Origin: Dioscorea cayenensis subsp. rotundata
Taxonomy: Eukaryota > Streptophyta > Magnoliopsida > Dioscoreales > Dioscoreaceae
NCBI RefSeq assembly: GCF_009730915.1
Contig: NW_024088178.1
Coordinates: 1 to 64,000 of the forward strand
Reading direction: 5' to 3'
DNA: 64,000 nt
This document shows positions 32,943-45,185 of the stretch, piece after piece; within the stretch, counting starts at the first letter, position 1, and each line of letters begins with the position of its first letter. Both the position numbers and the translations under genes were made by a program. The notes beneath the pieces are model-generated. The model did not search any database. It was not told where the DNA came from and saw nothing but the letters and a program-made list of their open reading frames with translations.

Positions 32943-33720
32943 TTTTAGGAACCAAAGCATAGCCTAGTGGTTTCTTACCTTGCTTGTGTTTGAGAGGTTT
33001 CGAAAGCACAATGCAAAAATAATAAAAAGGTGTTTGTCGCCAATTTGTCATAGATTTTTTTACGAGTATACAAAGAAATGTTAATTATTTTTAATAATTA
33101 TTATTTTTAAATAAGTATGGCCATAAATATTTATTTTATTATTATTAATTGATGTTTAACTAGAAATTAATTTAAATAAATATTAATTTCATTCCGTACT
33201 TAGTATATTTTAATTAAATTTGAAATGATATATATTCAAATATTTATTAATTATAAAATTATTAAAACATAAATATTTATTTTATTATTATTTAATGTTT
33301 AATTAGAAATGATATTTATTTCAAATAATTATTATCTATAAATAATTAAAACATAAATATCAACAGAAAATAACAATTTAAATATTTTCACACAAATTAG
33401 GATCAAACAAGATTGTTCCTCTTCAATATCTCAAGAAAATAACAAATCAAGATCAATTTTAACCAATTATTCATCATTCAATTAATCATTCAAAATAACA
33501 ACTACAACATATTAAAAAAAAATTCAAAAAATCACCTTATGAACAAGATTGTTCCTCTTCAATATCTCCCCAACAAAACCTCCACAATCCTCAAATCAAG
33601 AACCCAAGCAAAAACCTTAACAAAAATAAATAAATAAATAAATAAATAATCAAGAACTCACCATTCATTATCTCAAACACTAGAACTACAAAAACTTAAA
33701 AACCAAAAACTAGCTCATTG
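32943..33720. other. Very AT-rich intergenic sequence
   Basis: It includes a diverged pair of 'cataaatatttattttattatta' blocks (33120 and 33270) and an (AAAT)n tract near 33626. No gene. Confidence 0.6.
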
Positions 33721-33729
33721 TTTTTTCAT

Positions 33730-34015
33730 TATGCATTCACAATACTAGCTCATTGTTCTTCAATGACATTCATATACCTTTAACATTTTCATGGATGTAA
33801 AGGCTCATCACTAATGAGCAATTAAGAAGAAGTTGTTGCAATTTTTCAACATGTATTCACAATACCAACTCATTGTTCTTCAATGACATTCATAAAGCAA
33901 AGAGTACTAGAAAACATCAATTAAAGCAAAAAAATTCCAACCAAATTCCAACCATTCATTATCTCAACATGCATTCACAATACTAGCTCATTGTTCTTCA
34001 ATGACATTCATAAAC
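33730..34015. repeat. Threefold repeat with 'ctcattgttcttcaatgacattcata' core
   Basis: The core with its upstream 'cattcacaata' occurs near 33735, 33850 and 33970, spaced about 115-120 bp. Intervening bases are less conserved. Confidence 0.85.
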
Positions 34016-34409
34016 CACCAAAGTTGCACAAACAATTCACTAAACCATAAATAGTAAAACATCACAAACGACAACTATGATCATAGGTCTAAGACTTTCG
34101 GGTTCTTCCATAAAGTTCTACTTAAAATGATAAGATGCGCCGTTTAAGTAGTAACAACATCAAAAAAAACCCAACGTTTTCCTGTACTCATCTCCTTATT
34201 CTAACACTTGCCTATCAAATTGATAAACCTGCAAAAACGCAATGTTAAATATACATGTAATGAACACTAATTAATCATCAAAGTTACATTGCTACAATGT
34301 TAAATTCTTACCAAGATGAGTCAAGCATTAAGTGGGCAATATGACGTCTTTGACAAGAAACCCCGGAAAAAACACAATTTTCTTTCAGTTGGAAGGCCCC
34401 AAAATACTA

Positions 34410-35472
34410 TCAGTTGATCTTCATCCTTCGCCAATACTTGTAACATGAACATGACCTTATCTTCTGTAAGACCATCAATAGAGAAAAGGACATTACTAAG
34501 TGATTTTTTTTTGCTTGAATGTTTGCACGAGATGTTTCATTGCGTGTTGTGATTTCAATATTATGAGCAGAAATTTCAGCATTACGTGCTGTTATCTCAA
34601 CATTGCGAGCATCATATTTAGCTTTTCGTGCAGCAGACTTAGTGGTACGAGCCACCGCCTCGGCATTACGTGTTGCTGCCTTAACCAATGCTCTAAATTT
34701 TGGGCCAACTAGATTTACGAAAGCATCAAAATTTGTAGAAATCAGGTCCATTGCTGGATCCTTAGCAACACTTTTCCTTTTTCGACACCTACATGTTGTT
34801 GAGGTGTCATGTATCGAGCGGCATAGGGTGATGGATCCCTGCATCGGCTCTTGTGTGGGTAGGTCATTGAAAGACATTTGGGATAAACATTCACCTTCCT
34901 CGAGTGAGATGTTATCACCTTGTTCATATTGAGTGCATTATCCCCGATATCACCCCCGTTGTTGCCAAAAAGCTCTATCTTTGGTGAAGATTGAGTGCTG
35001 AAATCATTGAAAAATGGGAAGGATTTCCCATACAGTATGGCCTCTTCTTTGTGAGTCTGCATTACATAAAAACCCCACAATTGATTAAATCTTTACGATA
35101 GTGCATTGAGTTTTTTTTTTTCACCTTGTCATACTCATCATATGCGCTTTTGTCACACATGATAGTGCTATTTTGAAAGTTCCAATCAAGACCACTCAAT
35201 TGTAAGATATCGGACATGAAATTTGTCCTACTTCTTAAGAGTTTCACACGTGACTCAATATTTGGTACAGCCTTCAACTGTGATTGTAGAATCTTTTCTT
35301 ATATCATTCTTTCTAACTGCAAGAGATATCCACTTTGGAATCCATTTTCAGCCTGCCAAAAAGAGCTTGTGGAAAGCTCAACCAAAGCATCAATGAGGGC
35401 TTTATCTTCCTCGGTGGTCCAATATCATTTGTTCTGGCCCCTCCCTTTTGGTTATTGTTCTGCCTCCATACT
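34410..35472 (-). pseudogene. Harbinger accessory protein, Myb/SANT-like, with heptad-like repeat
   Basis: A start MEAEQ near 35472 is followed by an interrupted linker, then the SANT domain WTTEEDKALIDALVELS and FWQAENGFQSGYLLQLERMI. It continues through RVKLLRSRTNFMSDILQL and DEYDK, a short intron (about 35061-35124), and THKEEAILYGKSFPFFNDF. The C-terminal part (34877-34410) holds a run of 7-8 residue repeats of ARNAEIT type, likely a coiled coil. In-frame stops near 35430-35455 and one frame change near 34800 show damage. Confidence 0.7.
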
Positions 35473-36490
35473 GAAAAAGAAACAAGGAATGAGAAATATT
35501 AAACAACATGGACATAATTCATATATACTCAAGCCACATCTCATAAACATCCCCATGAAGAGAAAGTACAAAAATCTTTAATTCATGCATATTGTAGAAT
35601 TTCAACAACCAAATCATATAATATAGAATTTCATTCAACCAAATCACAAATAATTCAACTCAAAGCCAATATTGTCAAGACAAAGTAGTACATAATGATC
35701 TAACAATCCAAAATGAAGATCAACTTAAAGAAAGTGATGAGTACATAACGATCCATTAATTAAATCAACTTGATTGCCATGTGTGAAGCATATGACCAGC
35801 TATATCCTGTCTAAATTGGGTCCATTCATCCGTTGGTTGTATGGCTACTATGTTGACTATGTTATGGCCGGTGTCATCTTCCACACTCTCATCGGAAGAT
35901 ATAACATCAACTTCTTCTTCTTGTGCAAGATTTCCCACCATCTCCCTCCTAATGAAATTGTCGAGTAAACAACATGCACTAATAATACGCCGTTGAGTGG
36001 TCAAACTATATAAACTTGGACTTGGTAGAATTTTCCAATGGATTTTCAAAAGGCCAAATGTTCTCTCAATAACGTTCCTAGTGCTAGCATGTTTCATGTT
36101 GAAAAACTCTTCAGGTGTTTCTGGGTAATGCCCATCGGCCCATGAACTTAAGTGATACCACTGGCCTCGATAAGGTGCAAGGAATCCGGGGTAATTTGCA
36201 TATCCGGCATCAACTAATTAATAGAAACCTAAGATATGAATTTGTTGTTAGATGCACAATCGATGAGAATGACTACATTAAAAATAACATAGTGCACATA
36301 ACTCACCATTTGGAACTTTTAAACCATTTGGTTTTGTAACGACATCCCTCAACACTAGCGGATCATGTGCCGAACCCTCCCAACCAGATAGGATGTATAT
36401 AAATTGCATATCTTGTCCGTAAATGGCAAGCATATTGGTGGTAATTTCAGATTTTCGTGATCTAAATCATGATCGATCGGTATTAGATAC

Positions 36491-38239
36491 TGACAAACAC
36501 CCTTTTGCGTATATACCGCAAGTGCACGAGTTTGTCGAAGTAATAATACCCCGGTGAGTGAGTAGTCGAATCCACATGGAATAGTAATTGGAAACACAAA
36601 GATTGATATTTAACTAGAATGAAGATGAATCGATAATGATGTGAATAAGAATCAATGCAAATAGCAATAAGAAAAGAAGGAGGCGCAAATAAAAGATAGG
36701 AGAGGTAATCGACGATAAATGGGGCACCCGGGCATTGCTCACCCTAGGACTATTGTTTCAAATCCAAGACCAATCATTATGTTCCTTAACTAATGCTTAA
36801 TGAGTTGTGGAGATCCTTAAACACACGGTCCCAAAACTTAAGGTCAACTGTGACTAACTCTACACTATGCCCCAGTGGAGAAATCTCTAAGTCTCGACAC
36901 CTCACACTGTGCTAGGTTACTTTAGGCTCTAGGGATTCCAAGTGATAAACCCTATACCCTAAAATAGATCTAACCCTTTGGTTCAGGTGAAAGACCCCTA
37001 GTCACAACTAAGCGCCAGATATTAAGGATTACTTCAACTCTTTACTCTATTGCTTGCGTAAGTAAGCCCCAGTGCAGCTCGTCTCTTAGTACTTCACTCT
37101 ATTGTGACCGCAAAGAACTCTTGGAACGGGGAGGTAGGATAAATCAAGCCGGAGGGAAAGGGAAAGCTCTGCTACCTCTCGACTCACCCTCTCAACCCTC
37201 TCCTATCTAGTATTATCTAACCCTCATGGTGTGTCACTCATCCACAAAGATTACCAAAATGGATTCTCAACCCTAGTGTCACTCTAAGGGAAAATCAACT
37301 CAATAAGCATTCAAGATTGGAACTCAATTAAAAACATCAATTAAAGGAAGCATAATAAAAGGTCAAAGAAACAACATTATTCTAGGATTTACAAGTCCAA
37401 GTACCTACTAGGGGTTTAGCTCTCCATGGAGCAAAATACAATCAATAATGAAATCGAAAGTAAAAATTTGCAATCCATGAATAAAAACCCCCTTGGTTTC
37501 GTGTCAATGGTCTTGTAGAGTGGCCGCGTCTTCTCCAAAGGTCCCCTCGTCAAGCCTAGGGTACACCTTGCCAGATCGGTGCCGACGAAAGCTACTCCAA
37601 TAACTCTCTTCTCAAGGAAACGCTGATGTCAAAAACCGTAAACCCTCCAAAACCCTAGCCAAAAAGATGGAAAAGAGGATTCTGAAATCAGGATGGAATC
37701 GGGCATCCACATGGGCGTGTGAAATTTCCACACGCCCATGTGAATCTCCAGGAAATCGATTTTCTACGGAATGAGTAAGTACTATAGTAAAATGCTATAG
37801 TACTCCGCCAAAATACTCCAGAATCCACACTTTTCATCGAGGCAACATAAAAGGGCATACGTCTATGCTGTAGATTGCGTTGCATCTTCAAATAAAAGCA
37901 CATTTGACGACAATCTTGATAGCTTTGCACAAGTCGGAACACATGAGTGTGACTACCTTTGTGCCCCTGGAATTTATATATTTCCTTGAACACCACGGAG
38001 GTTGGCACACACTTACATGTCTTTGAGCACAACTTGTGTCTTCACGTTTGTTCACTCCAAGATTCCATCAATAAAGTGCAAATGCAATCTACTTTGGCTT
38101 CTTTCTTCCATACTTGTCTCCACAACTCTATATGCACAAAAGAATACAAATACACATGTATTAGCGATAAAATCTGAGAAAAATAATGTTCATCGTAAGA
38201 AAAGAATACTTCATATTACTAATTCACAAGCACTTATCA
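36491..38239 (-). mobile_element. Solo LTR, family 1, copy A
   Basis: On minus it begins TGATAAGTGCTTGTG (38239) and ends TGTTTGTCA (36491), 1749 bp. Flanks gatac (36486-36490) and ggtac (38240-38244) are a 5-bp duplication with one change. There is no internal retrotransposon sequence, so it is a solo LTR left by recombination. It contains a perfect 14-bp hairpin at 37708-37742 and, near its 3' end, the conserved block around the GTGGATtCGA-like and cttcgacaaactc sequences (36510-36580), as in Tat/Athila-type Ty3/gypsy LTRs. Confidence 0.88.
37708..37742. repeat. Perfect 14-bp inverted repeat (hairpin) in LTR copy A
   Basis: Arms CACATGGGCGTGTG and CACACGCCCATGTG are separated by 7 bases. 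Related hairpins occur at the equivalent place in copies B, D, E and G. Confidence 0.9.
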
Positions 38240-38789
38240 GGTACATTTACCCGTATATGTGTCCCATCCAATACTCCAAGGCAATTCTATGTCTCATAAA
38301 AGAAAACATTATTTTTAATTTTTTTATGTAATACCCCCACTATAAACAATTTAAAAAAACTAACCCACTAAATTTTATTTTTTACCTTAAACCATTTCCA
38401 CTTAGGATCTTTTGAATTTTTTGGTACCGGTTCCGGTTTCTTTAGGTGAACACCATGGCAAAGAATAATTAGCCGCAACACAGCATGAAATATCGGCTAA
38501 CTGTTTCGGCCGATCGTACAAAATCAAACTTGATTATTCTATTTTTGACATGGTGGGCTACAATGTTCAAAAACATTGCAACCATCTCCTCAACCATAAC
38601 ATTTCTTGTGGCCCGTAGTCTATCGGTGGTAGTTAATAGTTCACACAAGTTATGGAAATAACATCGATCCGTCCGTAGCTTGTTAATGCATGTTATGTCA
38701 CTTTCATAGATCACCCGCCTCAAATATTCATGTTGTTCCCCGCCACCTACTCGATATTGACTCAATTCTCGCACACACAACGATCATGA

Positions 38790-40715
38790 TGTTTAAAATA
38801 TAAAAGTAACACATGTACATTAGGAAATATAGTTTCACTTCATCAATGTTGTCCATATCTAAAATTACATGTCCATGTGTCAAATTGCCAAAAATCTAAA
38901 TAACTAAGTTCAAAAACAACAACAACAACAACCTCATAAAGCACATGCCAAATTTAACCTCATTCTAAAGGCTATGGTTGAGTTAATAAACTCATTTACT
39001 ATCATAAAAAGAAAAGTACTCGGATCCCTTAACATTTCTTTTTGAACTTAATTAATGAATAGGTAGAATGAGGGTTTCTCTAAGGTAGAAGAAATTGAGT
39101 ATTAAGACTTTTGGCTTTAATTATCTTGTTTTTCCCTTTTGCTTTTTGTTTCTAAAAGTTTCTTCTACGCCTCTTTTCCTATATTCTTTTAACCAAAATA
39201 AATCCTACATCATTCATTGAAATCAAGTAACACATTCATCAACTTATTAACATGATACATAGCATTTAGAGAGAATCAAGTAATAAGATCTACATCTTTG
39301 TTTAATAAATGAAGATGTACTCCTATATGCATTTTTATAAAATTAAAAAATCTATTCCTACAATAGACAACCATAATATATATATTGTTATCAAGAGTGA
39401 GAAGGTTGTTGAAACTGAGAGATGAGAATGATACTCTAATGTTATAATAGTACATTAATCTATGATTGGAAATAGTTTTAAACTTGGGTGTCAGAGTTGA
39501 CAAACACATGAAGGAATTAGAGAAACCATTATGCTTAGTTAGTAATCATTAACATAAACAGATAATCTTGAGGTGTGGATCGAACATGTTATATTCATAT
39601 CCTTTGACTAAATAAAAACCAGAGTTAAAGCACATACTTTGTGGATAAACTAAACCACGGATTTATTAGTACTGTTCATTGACAACTTTAGCTAAACAAC
39701 CATAAGAAAATAGATAAATTATTTACAGCAAAAAAATAAAAATAAAAATAAAATAATAAACATGCGTATATACAGTAAACTAATAAATAAATAAAAAGAG
39801 ATCTAAACTTTTGGCTTTCAAAACTTCTCCAAATTAGATTAGAACATTGCATATCCACACAAAAAGAGTGACCATCCATGGCCAAAATAAGAATCCTAGC
39901 ATTTGTATGAATCATGTCCTATAACTGCAATTTATAAAGTGTTATCTAATCGTTTGACGACTTGCAATTGATATAAATGCTTCATTTTCATTGTTAATAT
40001 TGTTTCAGTTCAAGACTACAACAAATCCAACCCTTTTCCTAAGCACAACACTCATTGGCATTGATAACCATCAAAACTGCAGCTGGAAATCAAACTTCTT
40101 CCTTCCGGATGTGAATTTCAACCACCATTCTTTCCACCTAATTTACATTTTTTCTCATTTACTACTGACATCATAGTTTAACAAAATAACATTCTCCTCT
40201 TAATTGGAATGAACATCCTACATCACTATTTTCCTCGGCTTTCCAATTCATGTTTAATCAATGAAGCTATACTCCTAAATAAAAAATCTATTCCTACAAT
40301 AGACAACCATATTATTTATTGTTATCAAGAGTGAGAAGGTTGTTGAAACTGAAAGATGAGAGTGATAACTTGGGTGTCAAAGTTGACAAACACATGAAGG
40401 AATTGGAGAAACCATTATGCTTAGTTAGTAATCATTACCATAAACAAATAATCTTGAGGTGTGGATCAAACATGATATATTCATATCCTTTGACTAAATA
40501 AAAAAAAGAGTTAAAACTCATACTTTATGGATAAACCAAACCCCGGAATTATCACTGTTGTTCATTGACAACTTTAGTTAAACAACCATAAGAAAGTAGA
40601 TAAATTATTTCCAGTATCAATGGCATGCGAATATGAAGTTTTTAAAGAGGAATAAGACAAGAGTAAGATGATGCAAATTCTAATTTCTTCAAAATATTAG
40701 GATAAAAAATTCACC
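38790..40715. other. Upstream region of second Harbinger element
   Basis: AT-rich sequence with no convincing gene. It contains a dispersed duplication listed separately and several A-rich tracts. Confidence 0.5.
39308..40617. repeat. Dispersed direct duplication (about 430 and 350 bp copies)
   Basis: Copy 1 (39308-39734) and copy 2 (40260-40617) share blocks such as 'ctattcctacaatagacaaccat', 'atcaagagtgagaaggttgttgaaact', 'cacatgaaggaatt' and 'catatcctttgactaaataaaa'. Copy 2 lacks about 50 bp present in copy 1 (39435-39485 region). The copies are separated by about 530 bp of unrelated sequence. Confidence 0.85.
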
Positions 40716-41182
40716 AACCTCTAAAAAAAAACCACACAGAAGACACACACAATGATTCACCAACCATCCATCAAATTCATAAAAACCCAAACTATCATAA
40801 CAATAATATAAAAAAACAAAAAAACAAAATAGACACAAGAATGGTGACCTGATGGCGGTATTGGTGATGCCAATGTCGATGACACCCGCCGAGCGACGAT
40901 GACGAGCGTAAGAACCCGAGCTCAAGAGGCTTGACAATAGGGATGTGCACCTCTAAAAAAAAAAAACCACACAGAAGACACACACAATGATTCACCAACC
41001 ATCCATCAAATTCATAAAAACCCAAACTATCATAACAATAATATAAAAACAAAAACAAAATAGACACAAGAATGGTGACCTGATGGCGGTATTGGTGATG
41101 CCAATGTCAGACAGACACCCGCCGACGACGATGACGAGCGTAAGAACCCGAGCTCAAGAGGCTTGACAATAGGGATGTGCAG
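40716..41182. repeat. Tandem duplication (about 232 bp unit)
   Basis: Copies at 40716-40947 and 40948-41182, both running from 'acctctaaaaaaaa' through 'gatgattcaccaacc'-like and 'cctgatggcggtattggtgatgcc' blocks to 'ggcttgacaatagggatgtgca'. They are nearly identical, so recent. It lies close to the right end of the second Harbinger element. Confidence 0.9.
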
Positions 41183-41445
41183 CTCTCAAAGGATGATGAT
41201 GGCAAGCTTCCATGGGGTTAGGTTTTGGTTATTTAAATTTTATGTGTCTTTTCTTTGTTTTTCAATGGCAAAATAGTTATTTTGCAGTGGAAATGAACCA
41301 TTTCCCCCAATATGGGGGGAATACTTCATTACCTAATGGGGGTTGATAGTGACCCCCTCCCTCAAAAAAACAATTCCCCAAACAAGGGCATGGGAATGTG
41401 TAAGTAATGGTCCCCCACCATTCGCCATCCAAACACTACCTTGGA

Positions 41446-42049
41446 TCCATATTCGCTTCTTGGGAGTTGGAAAGTAAACTACACCGTGTCTCCATGAACA
41501 TGACGTGCGTACAATGAATGGCTGTTGTCACCGAGGCGTGTGAGCAGCACGTGGTTTTTCCTTTTAAGTTTTGCTTTAAATAAATTCTGAAAATAATTGA
41601 GAGAAGACATTGGATTTGAAATTAACTTGAATTTACCGTAACGACCTTTTTTATTAATATAACTTTGCCTCCTTAATTTATTTATCATGGCTTAAGAGCT
41701 GTATGGATTCCAAAATAGGAATAAAAAAGGGGAATGAAAAAAAGAGAGAAATGAGAATGAGAATGAGCATAGAAAGAAAGGGAATGATAATGAAAAAGGT
41801 ATTTAATTGGAGGATGAGAGTAATGAATAAAAAATGGTAAGAGAGAGAAATGTAGTAAAATTACACTTATACATCCTATATAAATAGGATGATATTGTAC
41901 ATGATAATAGTTTATATTTAATAAAAAAATAATTAACATGATTTGTTATTAAATATTTTTAAATATTTAATTATTTATTTTTAATTTAATATAATTAAAT
42001 ATTTTTAACTAATTATTATAATTTAACAAATGCTTGTATTGTCCCACGC
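41446..42049. other. Intergenic, no gene seen
   Basis: Purine-rich sequence at 41710-41860 and AT-rich sequence to 42030. Nothing recognised. Confidence 0.55.
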
Positions 42050-42128
42050 CGTCAGATCGCTTAGCCCCATTCATCTTTTGGGCGCAAGAGCGCTCGATCG
42101 ATGAGCTATTATGCACTCTTTCAAGGGG
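42050..42128 (-). pseudogene. Fragment of organellar large-subunit (23S/26S) rRNA gene
   Basis: The plus strand reads cagatcgcttagcccc, then catctttt, gcgcaagagcgctcgatc and gagctattatgcactctttcaaggg. This is the complement of the conserved bacterial/organelle LSU rRNA segment that includes 'GCGTAATAGCTCACTG' and 'GGGGCTAA'. About 75 bases align with a few differences, then similarity stops. It is a nuclear insertion of plastid or mitochondrial DNA, or such DNA carried by a transposon. Which organelle cannot be decided by eye. Confidence 0.65.
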
Positions 42129-42524
42129 GCTTAGGCTTGGTGACCTAGGCTCGCATCCACCAAACCAATATCTCTTATCTCTGCTGAGGGCCGCTATCCT
42201 TGTTGTGCACTTGGTAAAGCTAGTCTGAGTTGAAAGCTAGGCTCTAACCCTTGCTTGCCACGTAAGTCAAGACAGCTCGAGGCCAGAAAGAGCCTATTTT
42301 ACCTAAATCTAGTTATAAATAATTATATCTTTCAAATTGTAATTTTGATATCATTAACCAATTTGATAAAAGTTATTCAAACTGTTTCCTAATTTTAAAT
42401 GATTATTGTTTTAGATGAGTAAATTATCAAAAAGGTTGATGTTTCCTACCCAAAATTAATATCATGTGCATCAAGATCTTCCAATAGTAAAATGGTGGCA
42501 CAAACTGTAGTGGTACTAAGGAAC
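42129..42524. other. Intergenic, no gene seen
   Basis: It follows the rRNA fragment. The sequence to 42300 is less AT-rich than its surroundings but matches nothing recognised. Confidence 0.4.
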
Positions 42525-43890
42525 TCTCCATAAGTACACGGATTGTTACCAATAATAAAGTGGTACCCCACAAGGGTGTAGGGTTGTCAAACCTCAAAGT
42601 CTGTACTTCTAGTACTAGTTGATCCTTTAATGTCTAGTCAATTGAAAGGATGATAAAGGAATTAACTACTACAAGATTAAAAGCAAAAGGGTGGAAGAAC
42701 TAAGTAAACTAGGGTTGAGTTTCAATAACAAGAGAGCAATGCCCGGGATGATTCGTAAGTACGCAAGATACTGACTTGAGTCTAATGCCTAACAAGGTAC
42801 ATTCTAAGATCCTTGTGGGTGCTCAAAAGCAATATTGCATCTACGGCTATCAATTTCGCCAAGTTCTGCAAGAGTAACTGCGGGTTTCATAACACCAAGT
42901 TTTGCAACTACACTAGGTAATCACAACTACGGTAATCCACACACGGCAAGTTTTACACAAGCATCTATGCAAATCAAGCACAGCAAGTTATGCAAAGACA
43001 TGAATAAACACAAGAAAACAATAGAACTCCATAGGCATTAGGACACAAGTAGTCAAAGTATAAGAGACAATATAGTTCACAATTCGGGGGCAGTGTGGAA
43101 TGGTTAGCCCTTCATGAATTCATACAAATGAGAGAGAAAGATAAACACAAGAAAGAGAGACATCTAGACTTCCCCTTTTTACAAAATCTCCTCAAATGTA
43201 CTTCAAGAATCCATGGGATAGGCAACTCCACTTCTCTGGTGTCTCTTACTCACCCTTGGCCTCCTTAGCTCGAGTGATGACGGCTGATCATCATTACCTT
43301 GAGAGTTCCTCTGCTGGAGAAGAAAACTCTCGAACCAAAGATGCCAAGAAACCCTAAATCTGAGCATTAAAAAGGACTTTTCGGGGTCGACACAGTTTAG
43401 CATGGTCGTGCTCAGATCATGCTCTTCTTGAAGCTTATGAGGGAAAATGGCTAAATGTCATCCAGAGGAAATCATGACGAGATCATGGTCGTGCTCCACC
43501 TGTGCTCAGCTTGAGAAAGCCCATGAAAAGAGCACACAGACCGTGCTTCCCCTGAAAGTATAAAGCACTCCTATCCCGAAGTAATCACGGGGGATAGCAC
43601 CCCTGTGCTTTGCCCGTGCTCTCGCTGATAACCAAAGGAGTCCTAGATAGAGAAAGACATGGGGAGATGGCACGCCCATGCTCTGCCCGTGCTTGCATTT
43701 GGCACTTAGAGAAATTCTCTTCTTTGGTTAGTTTTATCCCTGATTTCATTCCATATGTGTTATGATTCCTAAAACCTGCAATGGAGACAAACTTACCCAG
43801 AATAGCATCATTCATAGACAAAATGCGCTAAAAGACAAGCTAAATAGTGCATTGGAGGTATGCAAAATATGATATAAAATGCACTCATCA
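42525..43890 (-). mobile_element. LTR of family 2, copy 1 (3' LTR orientation)
   Basis: On minus it starts TGATGAGTGCATTTTATATC at 43890. The left boundary near 42525 is approximate. It shares with copy 2 (58364-59750) the 'aataaagtggtacc' block near the inner end, 'gttgtcaaacctca', the 'caatgcccgggatg' block and several repeats of a GCACG..CCGTGCT type. The sequence just beyond 43890, AAGTGTGGGGGTATT on minus, is a polypurine tract, which marks this as the 3' LTR of a Tat/Athila-like Ty3/gypsy element. Confidence 0.7.
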
Positions 43891-45185
43891 AATACCCCCA
43901 CACTTGAATCATTGCTTGTCCTCACGCAATTTTAGTTCAATATAAATGAAAGGATGAGTACATGACCTCTGATCTTATTAATATAGAAAGCACTATAGTT
44001 TAGAGAGATCAAAGGCAGTTAAGGACAAGATCACAACTGCTCAAACAAAAACTACACTCTTGTTTCAAAAACCTAATAAATGTGTGTACCCTTGAGTTGA
44101 GTGCCCCATGTGCCACTAGATCAGCAAAATGAACAGAGACTTTAATTCTTACTAAACTAACTAGGTAGTAGTGTCATACACCTTGAAGGTAGCCCTTTCT
44201 CCTGGTAGGTCATCAAATGTATACATGTAATGCCCAAAATTCTACTACTCAAGATCAGCTTTCACACTTTCAAGGCGATGGCTCTTTCTATCATCTATTT
44301 ACACAATAAAAACAAGTAACTGGTAGGGCATTCCGCAAGGAATCCGACTTTCCAGTTTTTTATTATTTTTTTATTATTTATTATTTTTTTTTACAACACA
44401 CAAGTATTTAACAAAAATTTAACCCAAACAAATTGCTCCATAACTCGGGTAATGTGAACTGATCTAGGTTTTCAACACAAGAGTGAGTAAACAATTTGGC
44501 TCATAATAAGGACCTTAACACGCACAATCTCCCCTAAACTTAAGATTTTCTATCAATAACAATCATAGAGCATCCTAAGTCATGCAATCACCCATAAAAA
44601 TAAAACAAGAACCCTCCCCCATACTTGAATGGTGCATTGTCCTCAATGTACAAGTATAGGCAGTAGAGATTAAAGATTGAGAACCAAAGTAAAGAGGGGG
44701 TTCGTATGACTTTCCTAAACACGAAGAGTGGTGTTGCCATTCTCAACATGTATTCCATTAGTGAATCTACCGCAACCAATCCTGAGATGAGACGAGAGAC
44801 ACATAAGTGAAGCTCAATAGTCCAAGCACCATAACATAACAAAAACTAAAAATACAGAAGGAAAGTGTATCAAAATAAATAATCTAAAATATCAGTTTAA
44901 TCGGAAATATCCCTTACTAACTGAACTCACACAAGTCTAATAAAATATGAAATTAAATACAAGTCCAAATACTAAAAACTGGAAAGAAAAATAGCTGTGC
45001 AATTATCCAAATGGAACGCTCTAAGAAGAAGAAGCAACATCATCGGATGAAGATGAAGCAGAATCCTCAGCCCTGGTAGTAGCATAAGTCCCCCATGAGG
45101 TAGTGATCTGATGGGAGAGGATGGCTGAGGGGACAAACGAATCCCCAAATGCTCGGCAATCTTGGTGACACTCCGTTGAAGCCAC
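43891..45185 (-). mobile_element. 3' internal region of family 2 retrotransposon, copy 1
   Basis: It runs upstream (on minus) of the LTR and is colinear with 59751-60800: both hold 'ggtcatcaaatgtaca', 'gatgcccaaaat', 'ggcgatagctcttt'-like and 'ggtagggcattcc' blocks, and a second polypurine-like motif (complement of 44607-44630). At 45185-45020 a minus frame ends in EDSASSSSDDVASSS, the C-terminus of the element's ORF. The element is then cut by another LTR. Confidence 0.6.

Larger units (their letters stand above)
35765..38780 (-). pseudogene. PIF/Harbinger transposase interrupted by an LTR
   Basis: Exon 1 (38780-38386) carries the N-terminal helical region (RATRNVMVEEMVAMFLNIVA) and ends KNSKDPKWKWFK. 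Exon 2 starts at 38286 with the first catalytic Asp (VLDGTHIRVNV), is cut at 38240 by the LTR, and resumes at 36490-36307 (LSGWEGSAHDPLVLRD). Exon 3 (36229-35765) contains the second Asp (DAGYANYPG) and Glu (NVIERTFGLLK). The reading resumes exactly at the LTR target site. Additional stops (36222 region, 36465 region) show it was already decaying or is error-affected. Confidence 0.8.
34385..41445 (-). mobile_element. Second PIF/Harbinger element, split by a solo LTR
   Basis: It has the same gene order as the first Harbinger element (transposase, then SANT-like gene, both minus). A likely right terminus at 41432-41445 reads, on the complement, ggtagtgtttggatgg, a common terminal style in plant elements. 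The left terminus was not found, so 34385 marks only the end of the coding region. A 1.75 kb solo LTR (36491-38239) sits in the transposase. Confidence 0.55.

Noticed and set aside
42129..42300. tRNA-derived SINE
   Set aside because: 'aggctcgcatcc' weakly resembles a B box, but no A box lies at the right distance upstream and no poly(A) or target repeat is seen.
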